Assembly: GCA_900754275.1 (NCBI GenBank)
Contig: CAAECF010000026.1
Coordinates: 1 to 6,394, forward strand
From: an uncultured Collinsella sp.
GTDB lineage: Bacteria > Actinomycetota > Coriobacteriia > Coriobacteriales > Coriobacteriaceae
Reading direction: 5' to 3'
DNA length: 6,394 nucleotides
The translations under genes were made by a program, and so were the position numbers. Each line of letters starts with the position of its first letter. Position 1 is the first letter of the stretch. Below are positions 1-5,772 of the stretch, one piece after another. Below the pieces are notes generated by a model. That model was not told the origin of the DNA. It saw only the letters and a list, made by a program, of their open reading frames with translations, and searched no databases.

Positions 1-322
1 AGAGCGTCAGCTTGTCTGCGGGAAACAGCACGCAGAGCAGGTTGAAGGGGCTGGCGAGGTAGTAGCTATAGAGCCCCCATGTGTTCATACCGAGGCCCTG
101 TGAGAAGGAATAGCGAAGGTTTGCCTCGCCTAAAAGGACGCGGCGAAACCACGCGAAGAAGTCGATGTATTGGTATTTGAGATCGTTGGTGAGAAACGAG
201 TTGTCGCCAAAGGGGTAGACATGCCCCGCCTCTGCAAGTGCGACAAAAAATGCGATGGGAAACGTGAAGCAGGCGGCGTAGAACGCCACATTCTTGAGCG
301 TGCTGTTATTGGGCCGTGTCAT
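1..322 (-). CDS. YfhO-family multi-pass membrane protein, N-terminal part (runs off left edge)
   Basis: Reading leftward from the ATG at 322-320, an open frame of 107 codons reaches the window edge without a stop, so only the N-terminus is present. Residues about 10-30 form a hydrophobic membrane segment. A loop typical of YfhO-family proteins follows: PFGDNSFLTNDLKYQY (37-52), then GLGMNTWGLYSYYLASPFNLL (about 76-96), ending near LFP. Known YfhO proteins are large GT-C-like membrane proteins. In Bacillus and Listeria they transfer a sugar from an undecaprenyl-phosphate carrier to lipoteichoic acid on the outer face of the membrane. The acidic residue in the first outer loop (D47) is in the place where GT-C enzymes usually have a catalytic Asp; this is inferred. 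A GAGGAA ribosome binding site lies 6 nt before the ATG. The start overlaps the end of the upstream glycosyltransferase gene by 17 bp, so the two are almost certainly co-transcribed. Family assignment is fairly sure; the acceptor polymer is unknown. Confidence 0.85.
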   Translation of the reverse strand, partial: MTRPNNSTLKNVAFYAACFTFPIAFFVALAEAGHVYPFGDNSFLTNDLKYQYIDFFAWFRRVLLGEANLRYSFSQGLGMNTWGLYSYYLASPFNLLCVLFPADKLTL

Positions 323-1274
323 CAGATTCCTCGTTGGATTCTCGAATGATATAGATGGGGCGGTGCTTGGCCTCCAAGTAGGCTTTTGCTAGGTACTCGC
401 CAATGATTCCCAGGCACAGGAGCTGCATGCCGCCAAACAGCGTAATGAGGCAGGCAAGGGAGGGCCATCCGCCTACGGGATCGCCCCAAACAAGCGTTTT
501 GACCAGGATGACGATAAATCCCATGATGGCGATGAGGCAGAAGACGATACCCGTGAGGGCGGCGAGGGAGAGCGGCGCCGTGGAAAACGCGACGATGCCG
601 TCGATGGAATAGAGGAGCAGCGACCAAAAGCTCCACTTGGTCTCGCCCGCGACGCGGTTGACGTTTACGTAGGGGAGCCATTTGGTCTTGAAGCCCACCC
701 AGCCGTAAATGCCCTTGGAGAATCGGTTGTATTCGCCCATGGAGATGATGGCGTTGACCATAGGTCGCTTCATGAGCCTAAAATCGCGTGCTCCGTCGAC
801 GATGTCGGCCTTGGAAATGCGGTTGATGATCTTGTAGAACATACGGGCACAGAACGACCTGATGGGAGGCTCGCCTTCGCGGGTGGTCCTGCGTGTGGCG
901 ACGTTATCGTAGTCTTCGGTCTGCAAGATTTCGTACATCTGCGGCAGGAGCGAGGGCGGGTCCTGCATGTCGGCATCCATGGTGGCGACATAGTCGCCCT
1001 TTGCGTGCTGGAGTCCGGCGAGTAGTGCCGCCTCCTTGCCAAAGTTGCGCGAGAAAGAGTGCCAGCGGATGGCGTATGGATGCGCCGCCGCGGCTTCCGC
1101 CTTCATGACGGCGAGCGTTTTGTCTGCCGAGCCATCGTCGATGAGGACGGCTTCAAAGGAGATGCCGGGGTCTTGCCGGGTCATGATGCGAACGACGCCA
1201 TCGAGCTCTTTGAGAAAGATCGGAAGTGATTCCTGCTCGTTGTAACTCGGTACGACGATGGAGATGAGCGGCAT
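306..1274 (-). CDS. GT2 polyprenyl-phosphate glycosyltransferase, GtrB/CsbB/DPM1-like, with two C-terminal membrane helices
   Basis: This 322-residue family 2 glycosyltransferase is predicted to move a sugar from a nucleotide-sugar to undecaprenyl phosphate at the inner face of the membrane. The GT-A domain covers about residues 1-210: ISIVVPSYNEQESL at the N-terminus, LIDDGSADKT (44-53), SRNFGKEAALLAGL (75-88), the metal-binding MDADMQDPP (99-107, D100 and D102), and RFSKGIYGWVGF (184-195). Two membrane helices follow at about 229-260 and 270-295, which is the GtrB/CsbB/ArnC layout, and the length is usual for it. The ATG at 1274 is preceded by GAGAGG, which lies in the last codons of the upstream gene; the gap to that gene's stop is 6 bp. 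The 3' end overlaps yfhO by 17 bp. CsbB-YfhO pairs are known in Bacillus (GlcNAc carried to lipoteichoic acid), so this gene probably supplies the sugar donor to the neighbouring YfhO protein. The sugar cannot be told from sequence. No GtrA/GtcA flippase gene is seen in the window. Confidence 0.93.
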   Translation of the reverse strand: MPLISIVVPSYNEQESLPIFLKELDGVVRIMTRQDPGISFEAVLIDDGSADKTLAVMKAEAAAAHPYAIRWHSFSRNFGKEAALLAGLQHAKGDYVATMDADMQDPPSLLPQMYEILQTEDYDNVATRRTTREGEPPIRSFCARMFYKIINRISKADIVDGARDFRLMKRPMVNAIISMGEYNRFSKGIYGWVGFKTKWLPYVNVNRVAGETKWSFWSLLLYSIDGIVAFSTAPLSLAALTGIVFCLIAIMGFIVILVKTLVWGDPVGGWPSLACLITLFGGMQLLCLGIIGEYLAKAYLEAKHRPIYIIRESNEESDDTAQ

Positions 1275-1280
1275 GGTGGT

Positions 1281-2252
1281 TTACCTCTCGCTTGGCTTGG
1301 AAGTAGGGTGGCCGGGCTGGTCGTCGTAGGCGTATTTGCTGTACACGTTGACCTCCCACTGCTTTTTTTCGACCTTTGCCACGGAATCGAGGATGAAGCC
1401 GGTCGCAAGGCTCAGACCGCACAGGAACATAAACGACGCGGCGAGCATGGCGGTGGGGAAGCGCGGAACGAGGCCGGTCTGGAAATACTCGACAACGATG
1501 GGCATGCCCAAGGCGAGGCCGATCACCGCAAACAGAAGCGCGACGAGGCTGAAGAACTTCAGCGGGCGGTAGTCCTTGAACAGCGTGCCGATCATCGCAA
1601 CGACTTTAATGCCGTCGCTCACGGTATTGAGCTTGGACTCGGAACCTTCCGGACGGTCGCGGTACTCGATGGGCACATCTTTGATGCGCCAGCGGTGGTC
1701 GACGGCGTGGATCGAGAGCTCGGTTTCGATCTGGAAGCCCTCGGAAAGCACAGGGAAGGTTTTAACGAACGGGCGGCTCATGGCGCGGTAGCCGGTCATG
1801 ACGTCATCGAAGCTGTAGCCATAGATCCACTTGATCATGGAGCGGACCAAATTATTACCAAAGCCGTGGAAGGCACGCTTGTTTTCCTCGGCATAGGTGC
1901 CATTTGAGAGACGATCGCCTACGGTCATGTCGGCTGTGCCGTTAAGGATGGGCTCGCAGAGGGCTTTGGACGCCTCGGCGGGGTAGGTGTCGTCTCCGTC
2001 GACCATCAGGTAGCAATCGGCGTCGATGTCGCGAAACATCTGGCGGCATACGTTGCCCTTTCCCTGACGGGGCTCAAAGCGGACCGTGGCGCCGTGTTCG
2101 GTGGCGATGCGTGAGGTATCGTCCGACGAGTTGTTGTCATAGACATAGACCGTCGCTTGCGGAAGCTCGCGGTGAAAGTCGTCGATGACTTTGCCGATCG
2201 TGAGCGCTTCGTTGTAGCAGGGGATGATGACGGCGATGGATTCAGAATTCAC
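1281..2252 (-). CDS. GT2 family glycosyltransferase with two C-terminal membrane helices (dolichyl/polyprenyl-phosphate sugar synthase type)
   Basis: This 323-residue protein is the first gene of the leftward operon. Its GT-A domain shows IAVIIPCYNEALTIGKV (6-22), VYDNNSSDDT (37-46), RQGKGNVCRQMF (62-73), the DxD-like metal site MVDGDDTYP (83-91, D85 and D87) and DVMTGYRAMSR (150-160). GFQIETELSIHA (172-183) follows, as in the branch of GT2 related to dolichyl-phosphate glucose and mannose synthases. Two hydrophobic segments at about 231-254 and 266-289 anchor it in the membrane, and a polar tail ends in PSER. The start is a GTG at 2252 with AAGGAG 6 nt upstream. The only in-frame ATG further upstream (2270) is followed by a stop, so GTG is well supported. 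It belongs to a different GT2 branch from the next gene, which suggests two distinct sugars or steps. Donor and acceptor are unknown. Confidence 0.92.
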   Translation of the reverse strand: MNSESIAVIIPCYNEALTIGKVIDDFHRELPQATVYVYDNNSSDDTSRIATEHGATVRFEPRQGKGNVCRQMFRDIDADCYLMVDGDDTYPAEASKALCEPILNGTADMTVGDRLSNGTYAEENKRAFHGFGNNLVRSMIKWIYGYSFDDVMTGYRAMSRPFVKTFPVLSEGFQIETELSIHAVDHRWRIKDVPIEYRDRPEGSESKLNTVSDGIKVVAMIGTLFKDYRPLKFFSLVALLFAVIGLALGMPIVVEYFQTGLVPRFPTAMLAASFMFLCGLSLATGFILDSVAKVEKKQWEVNVYSKYAYDDQPGHPTSKPSER

Positions 2253-2282
2253 TCAATGCTCCTTATACATTCAATCCTTGAA

Positions 2283-2288
2283 AGTATA
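2283..2288 (-). promoter_or_regulatory. Probable -10 box (TATACT) for the leftward glycosyltransferase-yfhO operon
   Basis: On the minus strand TATACT reads from 2288 to 2283, placing a transcription start near 2276 and giving a leader of about 24 nt before the GTG at 2252. The -35 position at 17 bp spacing (2311-2306) reads TTAGGA, which matches the consensus TTGACA at only three positions. The assignment rests on the -10 box and its location. Confidence 0.45.
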
Positions 2289-2367
2289 GCCGTTTGGGCT
2301 TGGCATCCTAAGATGTGGGTTAGTTCTCCAGTTTTGTTGCGCGAATCGTTTGCATGGCCGTCGGGTC

Positions 2368-2373
2368 TATACT
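2368..2373 (+). promoter_or_regulatory. Probable -10 box (TATACT) for the ABC exporter genes
   Basis: TATACT lies about 40 bp before the GTG start of the permease and would give a transcription start near 2380 and a leader of about 33 nt. No good -35 box lies at 16-18 bp spacing; the hexamers around 2344-2351 (AATCGTTT region) are poor. It faces an identical hexamer on the other strand 80 bp away, so the two operons share one short control region (2253-2412) in which no operator-like palindrome stood out. Confidence 0.45.
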
Positions 2374-2397
2374 GTTCGTTTGTCAACGATTACGAGT

Positions 2398-2404
2398 AAA
2401 GGAG
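2398..2404 (+). promoter_or_regulatory. Ribosome binding site AAAGGAG that fixes the permease start
   Basis: AAAGGAG lies 8 nt upstream of the GTG at 2413. An earlier in-frame start codon near 2350 would put this site and the -10 box inside the coding region and has no comparable ribosome binding site, so the GTG is preferred. Confidence 0.75.
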
Positions 2405-2412
2405 TTGCATCC

Positions 2413-3258
2413 GTGTCGGATCAGACAAAGCAACAAGAAACTCGCAGTCTGCCTGCGACGTTTGCTAAGAACGAATTTGAGAAGGATGCGTTTATCCTTC
2501 GTCAGCTGGTTACCAAGGATTTTAAGATCAAGTATCGCCGTAGCGTTCTGGGCGTCGCATGGTCGGTTCTCAACCCGCTGCTGATGATGATCGTCATGGC
2601 CATCGTGTTCTCGACGATTTTTGGCCAGGGCCGCAATGGATCAATGACGCCCGAGATGTACCCGCTGTACTTGATCGTGGGTAACGTTACCTTTGCCGTC
2701 ATGTCCGAGTCCACGAACCAGGCCCTAACGTCGATCGTGGGTGCTGCCCCTCTGCTCAAGAAGGTTAAGGTGCACCGCTGGGTCTTCCCGGTGCAGAAAG
2801 TGCTTTTCTCGCTGGTGAACTTTGCCTTCTCGCTGGTCGCCGTCGCCATCGTCATGCTGTGGTTCCGCGTTATGCCTTCTTGGCACCTGATTCTGCTGCC
2901 GGTTTGCCTGCTGCTGCTTATGTGCTTCTGCATGGGCCTGGGCATGATGCTCTCTGCCCTTACGGTCTTTTTCCGCGACGTTATGCATCTGTGGAGCGTA
3001 GTCATTACGGCGTGGACTTATATTACGCCCATCTTCTGGACGACTGACTATATTGCGCAAATGCCGCATCTCGTGCGTATCTTGATGTATGCGAACCCCA
3101 TGTACAACTACCTGCAGTTTATGCGCGATATCTTTCTGTTCCAAACTACGCCCTCGCTTATGACGTTTGGTATGTGCGCTGCTTGGGCGGTCCTTGCGCT
3201 TGTTATTGGCTATACCGTGTTCCATAAGTCCGAGCGCAAGTTCATCCTCTACATCTAA
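2413..3258 (+). CDS. ABC-2 type polysaccharide / teichoic acid export permease (Wzm/TagG/RgpC-like)
   Basis: This 281-residue integral membrane protein is the channel half of an exporter that carries a lipid-linked glycan or teichoic-acid-like polymer across the cytoplasmic membrane. The N-terminal amphipathic stretch and the KYRRSVLGVAWSVLNPLL segment (40-57) are hallmarks of the family. About six membrane segments follow, at roughly 53-71, 83-100, 130-150, 158-183, 192-212 and 250-270. FFRDV (186-190), ITPIFWTTDYI (204-214) and ANPMYNYLQFMRDI (227-240) are also family motifs. The length is normal. The GTG start is set by the AAAGGAG site at 2398-2404. The stop codon is embedded in the ribosome binding site of the ATPase gene (TAAGGAG), so the two genes are translationally close and form an operon. 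Substrate cannot be deduced, but the divergent glycosyltransferase-YfhO operon points to a cell-surface glycan. Confidence 0.93.
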   Translation: MSDQTKQQETRSLPATFAKNEFEKDAFILRQLVTKDFKIKYRRSVLGVAWSVLNPLLMMIVMAIVFSTIFGQGRNGSMTPEMYPLYLIVGNVTFAVMSESTNQALTSIVGAAPLLKKVKVHRWVFPVQKVLFSLVNFAFSLVAVAIVMLWFRVMPSWHLILLPVCLLLLMCFCMGLGMMLSALTVFFRDVMHLWSVVITAWTYITPIFWTTDYIAQMPHLVRILMYANPMYNYLQFMRDIFLFQTTPSLMTFGMCAAWAVLALVIGYTVFHKSERKFILYI

Positions 3259-3269
3259 GGAGTGCTGTG

Positions 3270-4037
3270 ATGACTGAATCTGTTGTTGATTACAGCGAGC
3301 AGCCTCTGGCTGTCGAGGTCGACGACGTCACCATGATCTTTAACATGGCGTCCGAGTCGCTGACCAACCTCAAGGAGTACTTCATCAAGCTTGCCAAGCA
3401 CGAGTTGTTCTTTGAGGAGTTTAGGGCGCTTAAGCATATTTCGTTTGATATTCATCGTGGCGAGGTCGTGGGTCTGGTTGGCACCAATGGCTCCGGCAAG
3501 TCTACGATGCTCAAGATTATCGCTGGCGTGCTTGAGCCAAGCGAGGGCAGCGTTAAGGTGCACGGTAACATCGCGCCGCTGATTGAGCTTGGTGCCGGCT
3601 TTGATCCCGAGCTGACCGCCCGCGAGAACATCTATCTGAACGGCGCCCTGCTCGGCTATACCAAGGAGTTCATCGACGTCAACTTTGACGGCATTATCGA
3701 GTTCGCTGAGCTTCAGAACTTTGTCGACATGCCGCTTAAGAACTTCTCCTCGGGCATGGTTGCGCGTATTGCCTTTGCAATCGCGACGATTACCGAGCCC
3801 GATATTCTGATCGTTGACGAGACGCTGTCCGTCGGTGATGTGTTCTTCCAGCAGAAGTGCGAGGCCCGCATCCAGCACTTTATCCAGAGCGGCGACGTGA
3901 CGGTTCTGTTCGTTTCGCACTCCATGGAGCAGGTTGAGCGCATCTGCCAGCGTGCCGTTTGGATTGAGAAGGGTGACCTTCGCATGGATGGCCCGGTCGA
4001 TGAGGTCTGCAAGGCGTACCGCGAGCAGTTCAACTAG
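3270..4037 (+). CDS. ABC transporter ATPase for polysaccharide / teichoic acid export (Wzt/TagH-like, short form)
   Basis: This 255-residue cytoplasmic ATPase powers the permease encoded just upstream. Visible motifs are Walker A GTNGSGKST (71-79), the signature FSSGM (159-163) in the form typical of Wzt/TagH exporters, Walker B ILIVDE (179-184), the D-loop SVGD (187-190) and the switch histidine in FVSHS (H217). The N-terminal stretch before Walker A (LTNLKEYFIKLAKHELFFEE, 31-50) is also usual for this group. The protein ends about 38 residues after the H-loop. It therefore lacks the C-terminal carbohydrate-binding domain of long Wzt proteins and the extended tail of Bacillus TagH, and resembles short RfbB/RgpD-type ATPases. 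AAGGAG at 3257-3262 is 7 nt before the ATG at 3270 and only 4 nt before an in-frame GTG at 3267, so the ATG is chosen. No terminator is seen before the tRNA gene. Confidence 0.94.
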   Translation: MTESVVDYSEQPLAVEVDDVTMIFNMASESLTNLKEYFIKLAKHELFFEEFRALKHISFDIHRGEVVGLVGTNGSGKSTMLKIIAGVLEPSEGSVKVHGNIAPLIELGAGFDPELTARENIYLNGALLGYTKEFIDVNFDGIIEFAELQNFVDMPLKNFSSGMVARIAFAIATITEPDILIVDETLSVGDVFFQQKCEARIQHFIQSGDVTVLFVSHSMEQVERICQRAVWIEKGDLRMDGPVDEVCKAYREQFN

Positions 4038-4039
4038 GT

Positions 4040-4045
4040 TATAAT
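4040..4045 (+). promoter_or_regulatory. Possible tRNA promoter, -10 box TATAAT
   Basis: A perfect TATAAT starts 3 nt after the ATPase stop codon. It would start transcription near 4052, leaving a leader of about 40 nt to be removed by RNase P. The -35 region would lie inside the ATPase coding sequence (around 4017-4022, TACCGC) and matches poorly, so co-transcription with the ABC genes is an alternative. Confidence 0.45.
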
Positions 4046-4091
4046 TACTTGCGCCTGACAGGCTTGCGCTTGCTTGGGTGTGCGGTTATAT

Positions 4092-4168
4092 GCTCCATTA
4101 GCTCAGTTGGATAGAGCAGGGGACTTCTAATCCCAAGGTCGACGGTTCGAATCCGCCATGGAGCACCA
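4092..4168 (+). tRNA. tRNA-Arg (anticodon UCU), CCA encoded
   Basis: The sequence folds into a full cloverleaf. The acceptor stem GCTCCAT (4092-4098) pairs with ATGGAGC (4158-4164), followed by discriminator A and an encoded CCA (4166-4168). The D stem GCTC/GAGC is perfect. The anticodon loop CTTCTAA (4124-4130) gives anticodon TCT (4126-4128), which reads AGA and perhaps AGG arginine codons. The T loop is TTCGAAT (4146-4152). Two stem positions do not pair in the usual way: G27-A43 at the top of the anticodon stem and A50-C64 in the T stem. All other invariant positions checked (T8, A14, G18, G19, T33, T54, T55, C56, A58) are present, so the gene looks functional. Confidence 0.95.
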
Positions 4169-4177
4169 TCGTTTATT

Positions 4178-4210
4178 AAGCCCGGACCGCTTGGTGGTCT
4201 GGGCTTTTTT
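4178..4210 (+). terminator. Rho-independent terminator after tRNA-Arg
   Basis: An 11 bp stem (AAGCCCGGACC at 4178-4188 with GGTCTGGGCTT at 4196-4206, one G-T pair) encloses a 7 nt loop. A run of six T residues spans 4205-4210. It starts 9 nt after the tRNA's CCA end and ends the tRNA transcript. Confidence 0.92.
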
Positions 4211-4243
4211 CATCTTGTGTGCTGCGGTTTTGAAGGGTTCGCC

Positions 4244-5230
4244 ATGGGAAACAAAAGGCTCGACTGGATCGATATTGCAAAGGGGATTGCAATGATTTTG
4301 GTCATTGTGGGGCACACCGTCCCAAATCCTTCTCCCTTGCGGCACGCGATCTTCTCGTTTCACATGCCGGTGTTCTTTTTTCTTGCCGGGTATACGTTTA
4401 GGCCGAAGCCGTGGCGCGAGCTGCTGAGCGGATCGGTGCCGCGTCTTCTGGTGCCATATCTTGTTCTTGCCTTGGCGTGGCAGATGCCGACTTTTTTGAT
4501 GAGCGGCGCTTCTTTGACGGGCGGTACGCTGGTTGCGGAACTTGAGACGATTCTGTTTGCCTCTGGCGTTGATGTGCCTGGGTTTGGTGTTGCCGCCGTT
4601 GGCATGGCATGGTTTCTAGCGGCGCTGTTTACGTCGCGCCTACTGTTTAATGTACTTGTGCGGCTGTTTGATCGCCACGGGATTGGGGCTGTTTGGCAGG
4701 GCGTTGTCTGTGCCGCGATTGCCTTTTGCGGTTTGAGCGTGTCTCGCTATTTTGGTGTTTACCTGCCGCTCGATTTGGATCTGAGCTGCTATATTGTGCT
4801 GCTGATGTGGGTTGGCTATACGGCACGCCAAAGGGGGCTCGAGCCGAGCGTGGGCAAGCCCCTGCTGTTTATTGGAGTCGGTGTCGCTTGGCTTGTCCTT
4901 GCCGCGCTGAGTGGGCTTGAGCTTTCGAGCCGCCGCGTGGATGGGTTTGTGGTTGCGACAGTTGCCGCTCTTGCCGGCAGCTACTGCGTGTGCTGGGTTT
5001 CCATAGCGCTGGAGAAGTTGAAAGACGTGCCGGTTTTGGGGTCCTTTGAACAAGCGCTCGTGTTCTGCGGACAGGCCAGTCTTGCCATCTTTGCAATCCA
5101 CGCGGTCGATTGGTTTATTCCTTGGCAGACCATGCCTCTGCTTATGACGCTGCCAGCATCGTGGCTCTTCGCGTCAATTGTGCGTTGCGCCTGCGATATT
5201 GGATTGGCGTACGTGATCAAGAAGGCGTAA
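4244..5230 (+). CDS. Acyltransferase family 3 (AT3) membrane protein, probable O-acetyltransferase
   Basis: This 328-residue protein has about ten hydrophobic segments and the family signature at its N-terminus: RLDWIDIAKGIAMILVIVGHT (5-25), with the presumed catalytic His24. FSFHMPVFFFLAGY (37-50), RLLVPY (67-72) and MAWFLAALF (121-129) follow, all usual for AT3 proteins that O-acylate sugars of cell-surface glycans. A late AIFAIHAVDWFIPW (281-294) lies in one of the last helices. The closest style is the small EpsG/fucose 4-O-acetylase-like AT3 proteins without an extracellular SGNH domain. The ATG at 4244 has GAAGGG 6 nt upstream; an in-frame GTG at 4217 has no such site. Only 33 nt separate it from the tRNA terminator, with no clear promoter between, so expression may depend on read-through or an unrecognised promoter. 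The substrate is unknown; a link to the exported glycan is inferred from proximity only. Confidence 0.88.
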   Translation: MGNKRLDWIDIAKGIAMILVIVGHTVPNPSPLRHAIFSFHMPVFFFLAGYTFRPKPWRELLSGSVPRLLVPYLVLALAWQMPTFLMSGASLTGGTLVAELETILFASGVDVPGFGVAAVGMAWFLAALFTSRLLFNVLVRLFDRHGIGAVWQGVVCAAIAFCGLSVSRYFGVYLPLDLDLSCYIVLLMWVGYTARQRGLEPSVGKPLLFIGVGVAWLVLAALSGLELSSRRVDGFVVATVAALAGSYCVCWVSIALEKLKDVPVLGSFEQALVFCGQASLAIFAIHAVDWFIPWQTMPLLMTLPASWLFASIVRCACDIGLAYVIKKA

Positions 5231-5235
5231 TTAAA

Positions 5236-5266
5236 AGCGGGGAGGACCAAGTTGGTTCTCCCCGCT
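5236..5266. terminator. Bidirectional Rho-independent terminator between the AT3 gene and aroQ
   Basis: A 13 bp stem (AGCGGGGAGGACC at 5236-5248 with GGTTCTCCCCGCT at 5254-5266, one G-T pair) encloses a 5 nt loop. Rightward it is followed by GTCATTTATT. Leftward it is followed by TTTTAATTAC, read on the minus strand. It sits between two convergent genes (stops at 5230 and 5293) and can serve both, with the better T tract serving aroQ. Confidence 0.85.
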
Positions 5267-5292
5267 GTCATTTATTCGGTAGTGTTGCAGGC

Positions 5293-5730
5293 TTACTTTT
5301 CGAGATGCTTTTTCAGCAGCTCCAACGCGTGGGCGTAGCCTTGGAGGCCTTCGCCGGTGATGGTGGCGAAGCAGGCCAAGCGGGCGTAGCTCACCTGGCG
5401 GAAGTCCTCGCGCGTCTCTACGGCGCTGATGTGTACCTCGACGGCAGGGATGGCGACGGCCTTGAGGGCATCGAGGATTGCCACACTCGTATGCGTGTAT
5501 GCCGCCGGGTTGATGACTATGCCGTCGACCTTGCCGTAGGCCTCCTGGATCTTGTCGACGATGCTGCCTTCGTGGTTAGACTGGAAGACCTCGACCTTGT
5601 CGAAGCCTTGTGCGGCGCCCGCTTCCTGGCAGATCTGCACTAAGCGGTCGTAGTTGTCGCTGCCATAGATGCCCGGCTCGCGAATGCCGAGCATGTTGAG
5701 GTTGGGACCGTTGATGACGAGTGCTTTCAT
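5293..5730 (-). CDS. aroQ: 3-dehydroquinate dehydratase, type II
   Basis: This 145-residue cytoplasmic enzyme dehydrates 3-dehydroquinate to 3-dehydroshikimate, the third step of the shikimate pathway. Type II dehydroquinases form dodecamers. The N-terminal signature NGPNLNMLGIREPGIYG (7-23) carries R17 and the catalytic Y22 of the flexible lid. FQSNHEGSIVDKI (49-61), VINPAAYTHTSVA (72-84, with N74 and H80) and VEVHIS (97-102, with E98? to H100) follow. R107 and R111 occupy the usual substrate-binding region. The usual HISN/HLSN is HISA here (A103). The length is typical (about 140-150). The ATG at 5730 is preceded by AAAGGAAG about 6 nt upstream. A longer open frame extends upstream to 5946 but overlaps the shikimate kinase gene in another frame and has no family homology. 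The gene follows the aroE-aroK gene on the same strand, with 85 bp and a hairpin between them. Confidence 0.96.
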   Translation of the reverse strand: MKALVINGPNLNMLGIREPGIYGSDNYDRLVQICQEAGAAQGFDKVEVFQSNHEGSIVDKIQEAYGKVDGIVINPAAYTHTSVAILDALKAVAIPAVEVHISAVETREDFRQVSYARLACFATITGEGLQGYAHALELLKKHLEK

Positions 5731-5772
5731 GGTTGCTTCCTTTGCGGTTGGGCGGGCGGTGCGGTGGAGCGG

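Noticed and set aside
1308..1907. A 199-codon plus-strand open frame opposite the first glycosyltransferase gene
   Set aside because: It lies wholly antisense to a clear GT2 gene, has no recognisable domain and has the low-complexity composition expected of a shadow frame in GC-rich DNA.
2157..2399. A plus-strand frame crossing the divergent promoter region
   Set aside because: It begins inside the antisense of the GT2 gene and has no ribosome binding site or domain; the region is better explained by two promoters.
3255..3920. A 221-codon minus-strand open frame opposite the ABC ATPase
   Set aside because: The opposite strand carries all ABC ATPase motifs in order; this frame has no family signature.
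4092..4210. tRNA-Arg as an integration site for a mobile element
   Set aside because: No integrase gene and no second copy of the tRNA 3' end are seen in the window; only an ordinary terminator follows.
5110..5643. A 177-codon plus-strand frame continuing past the AT3 gene
   Set aside because: It is out of frame with the AT3 gene, crosses the bidirectional terminator and is antisense to aroQ.
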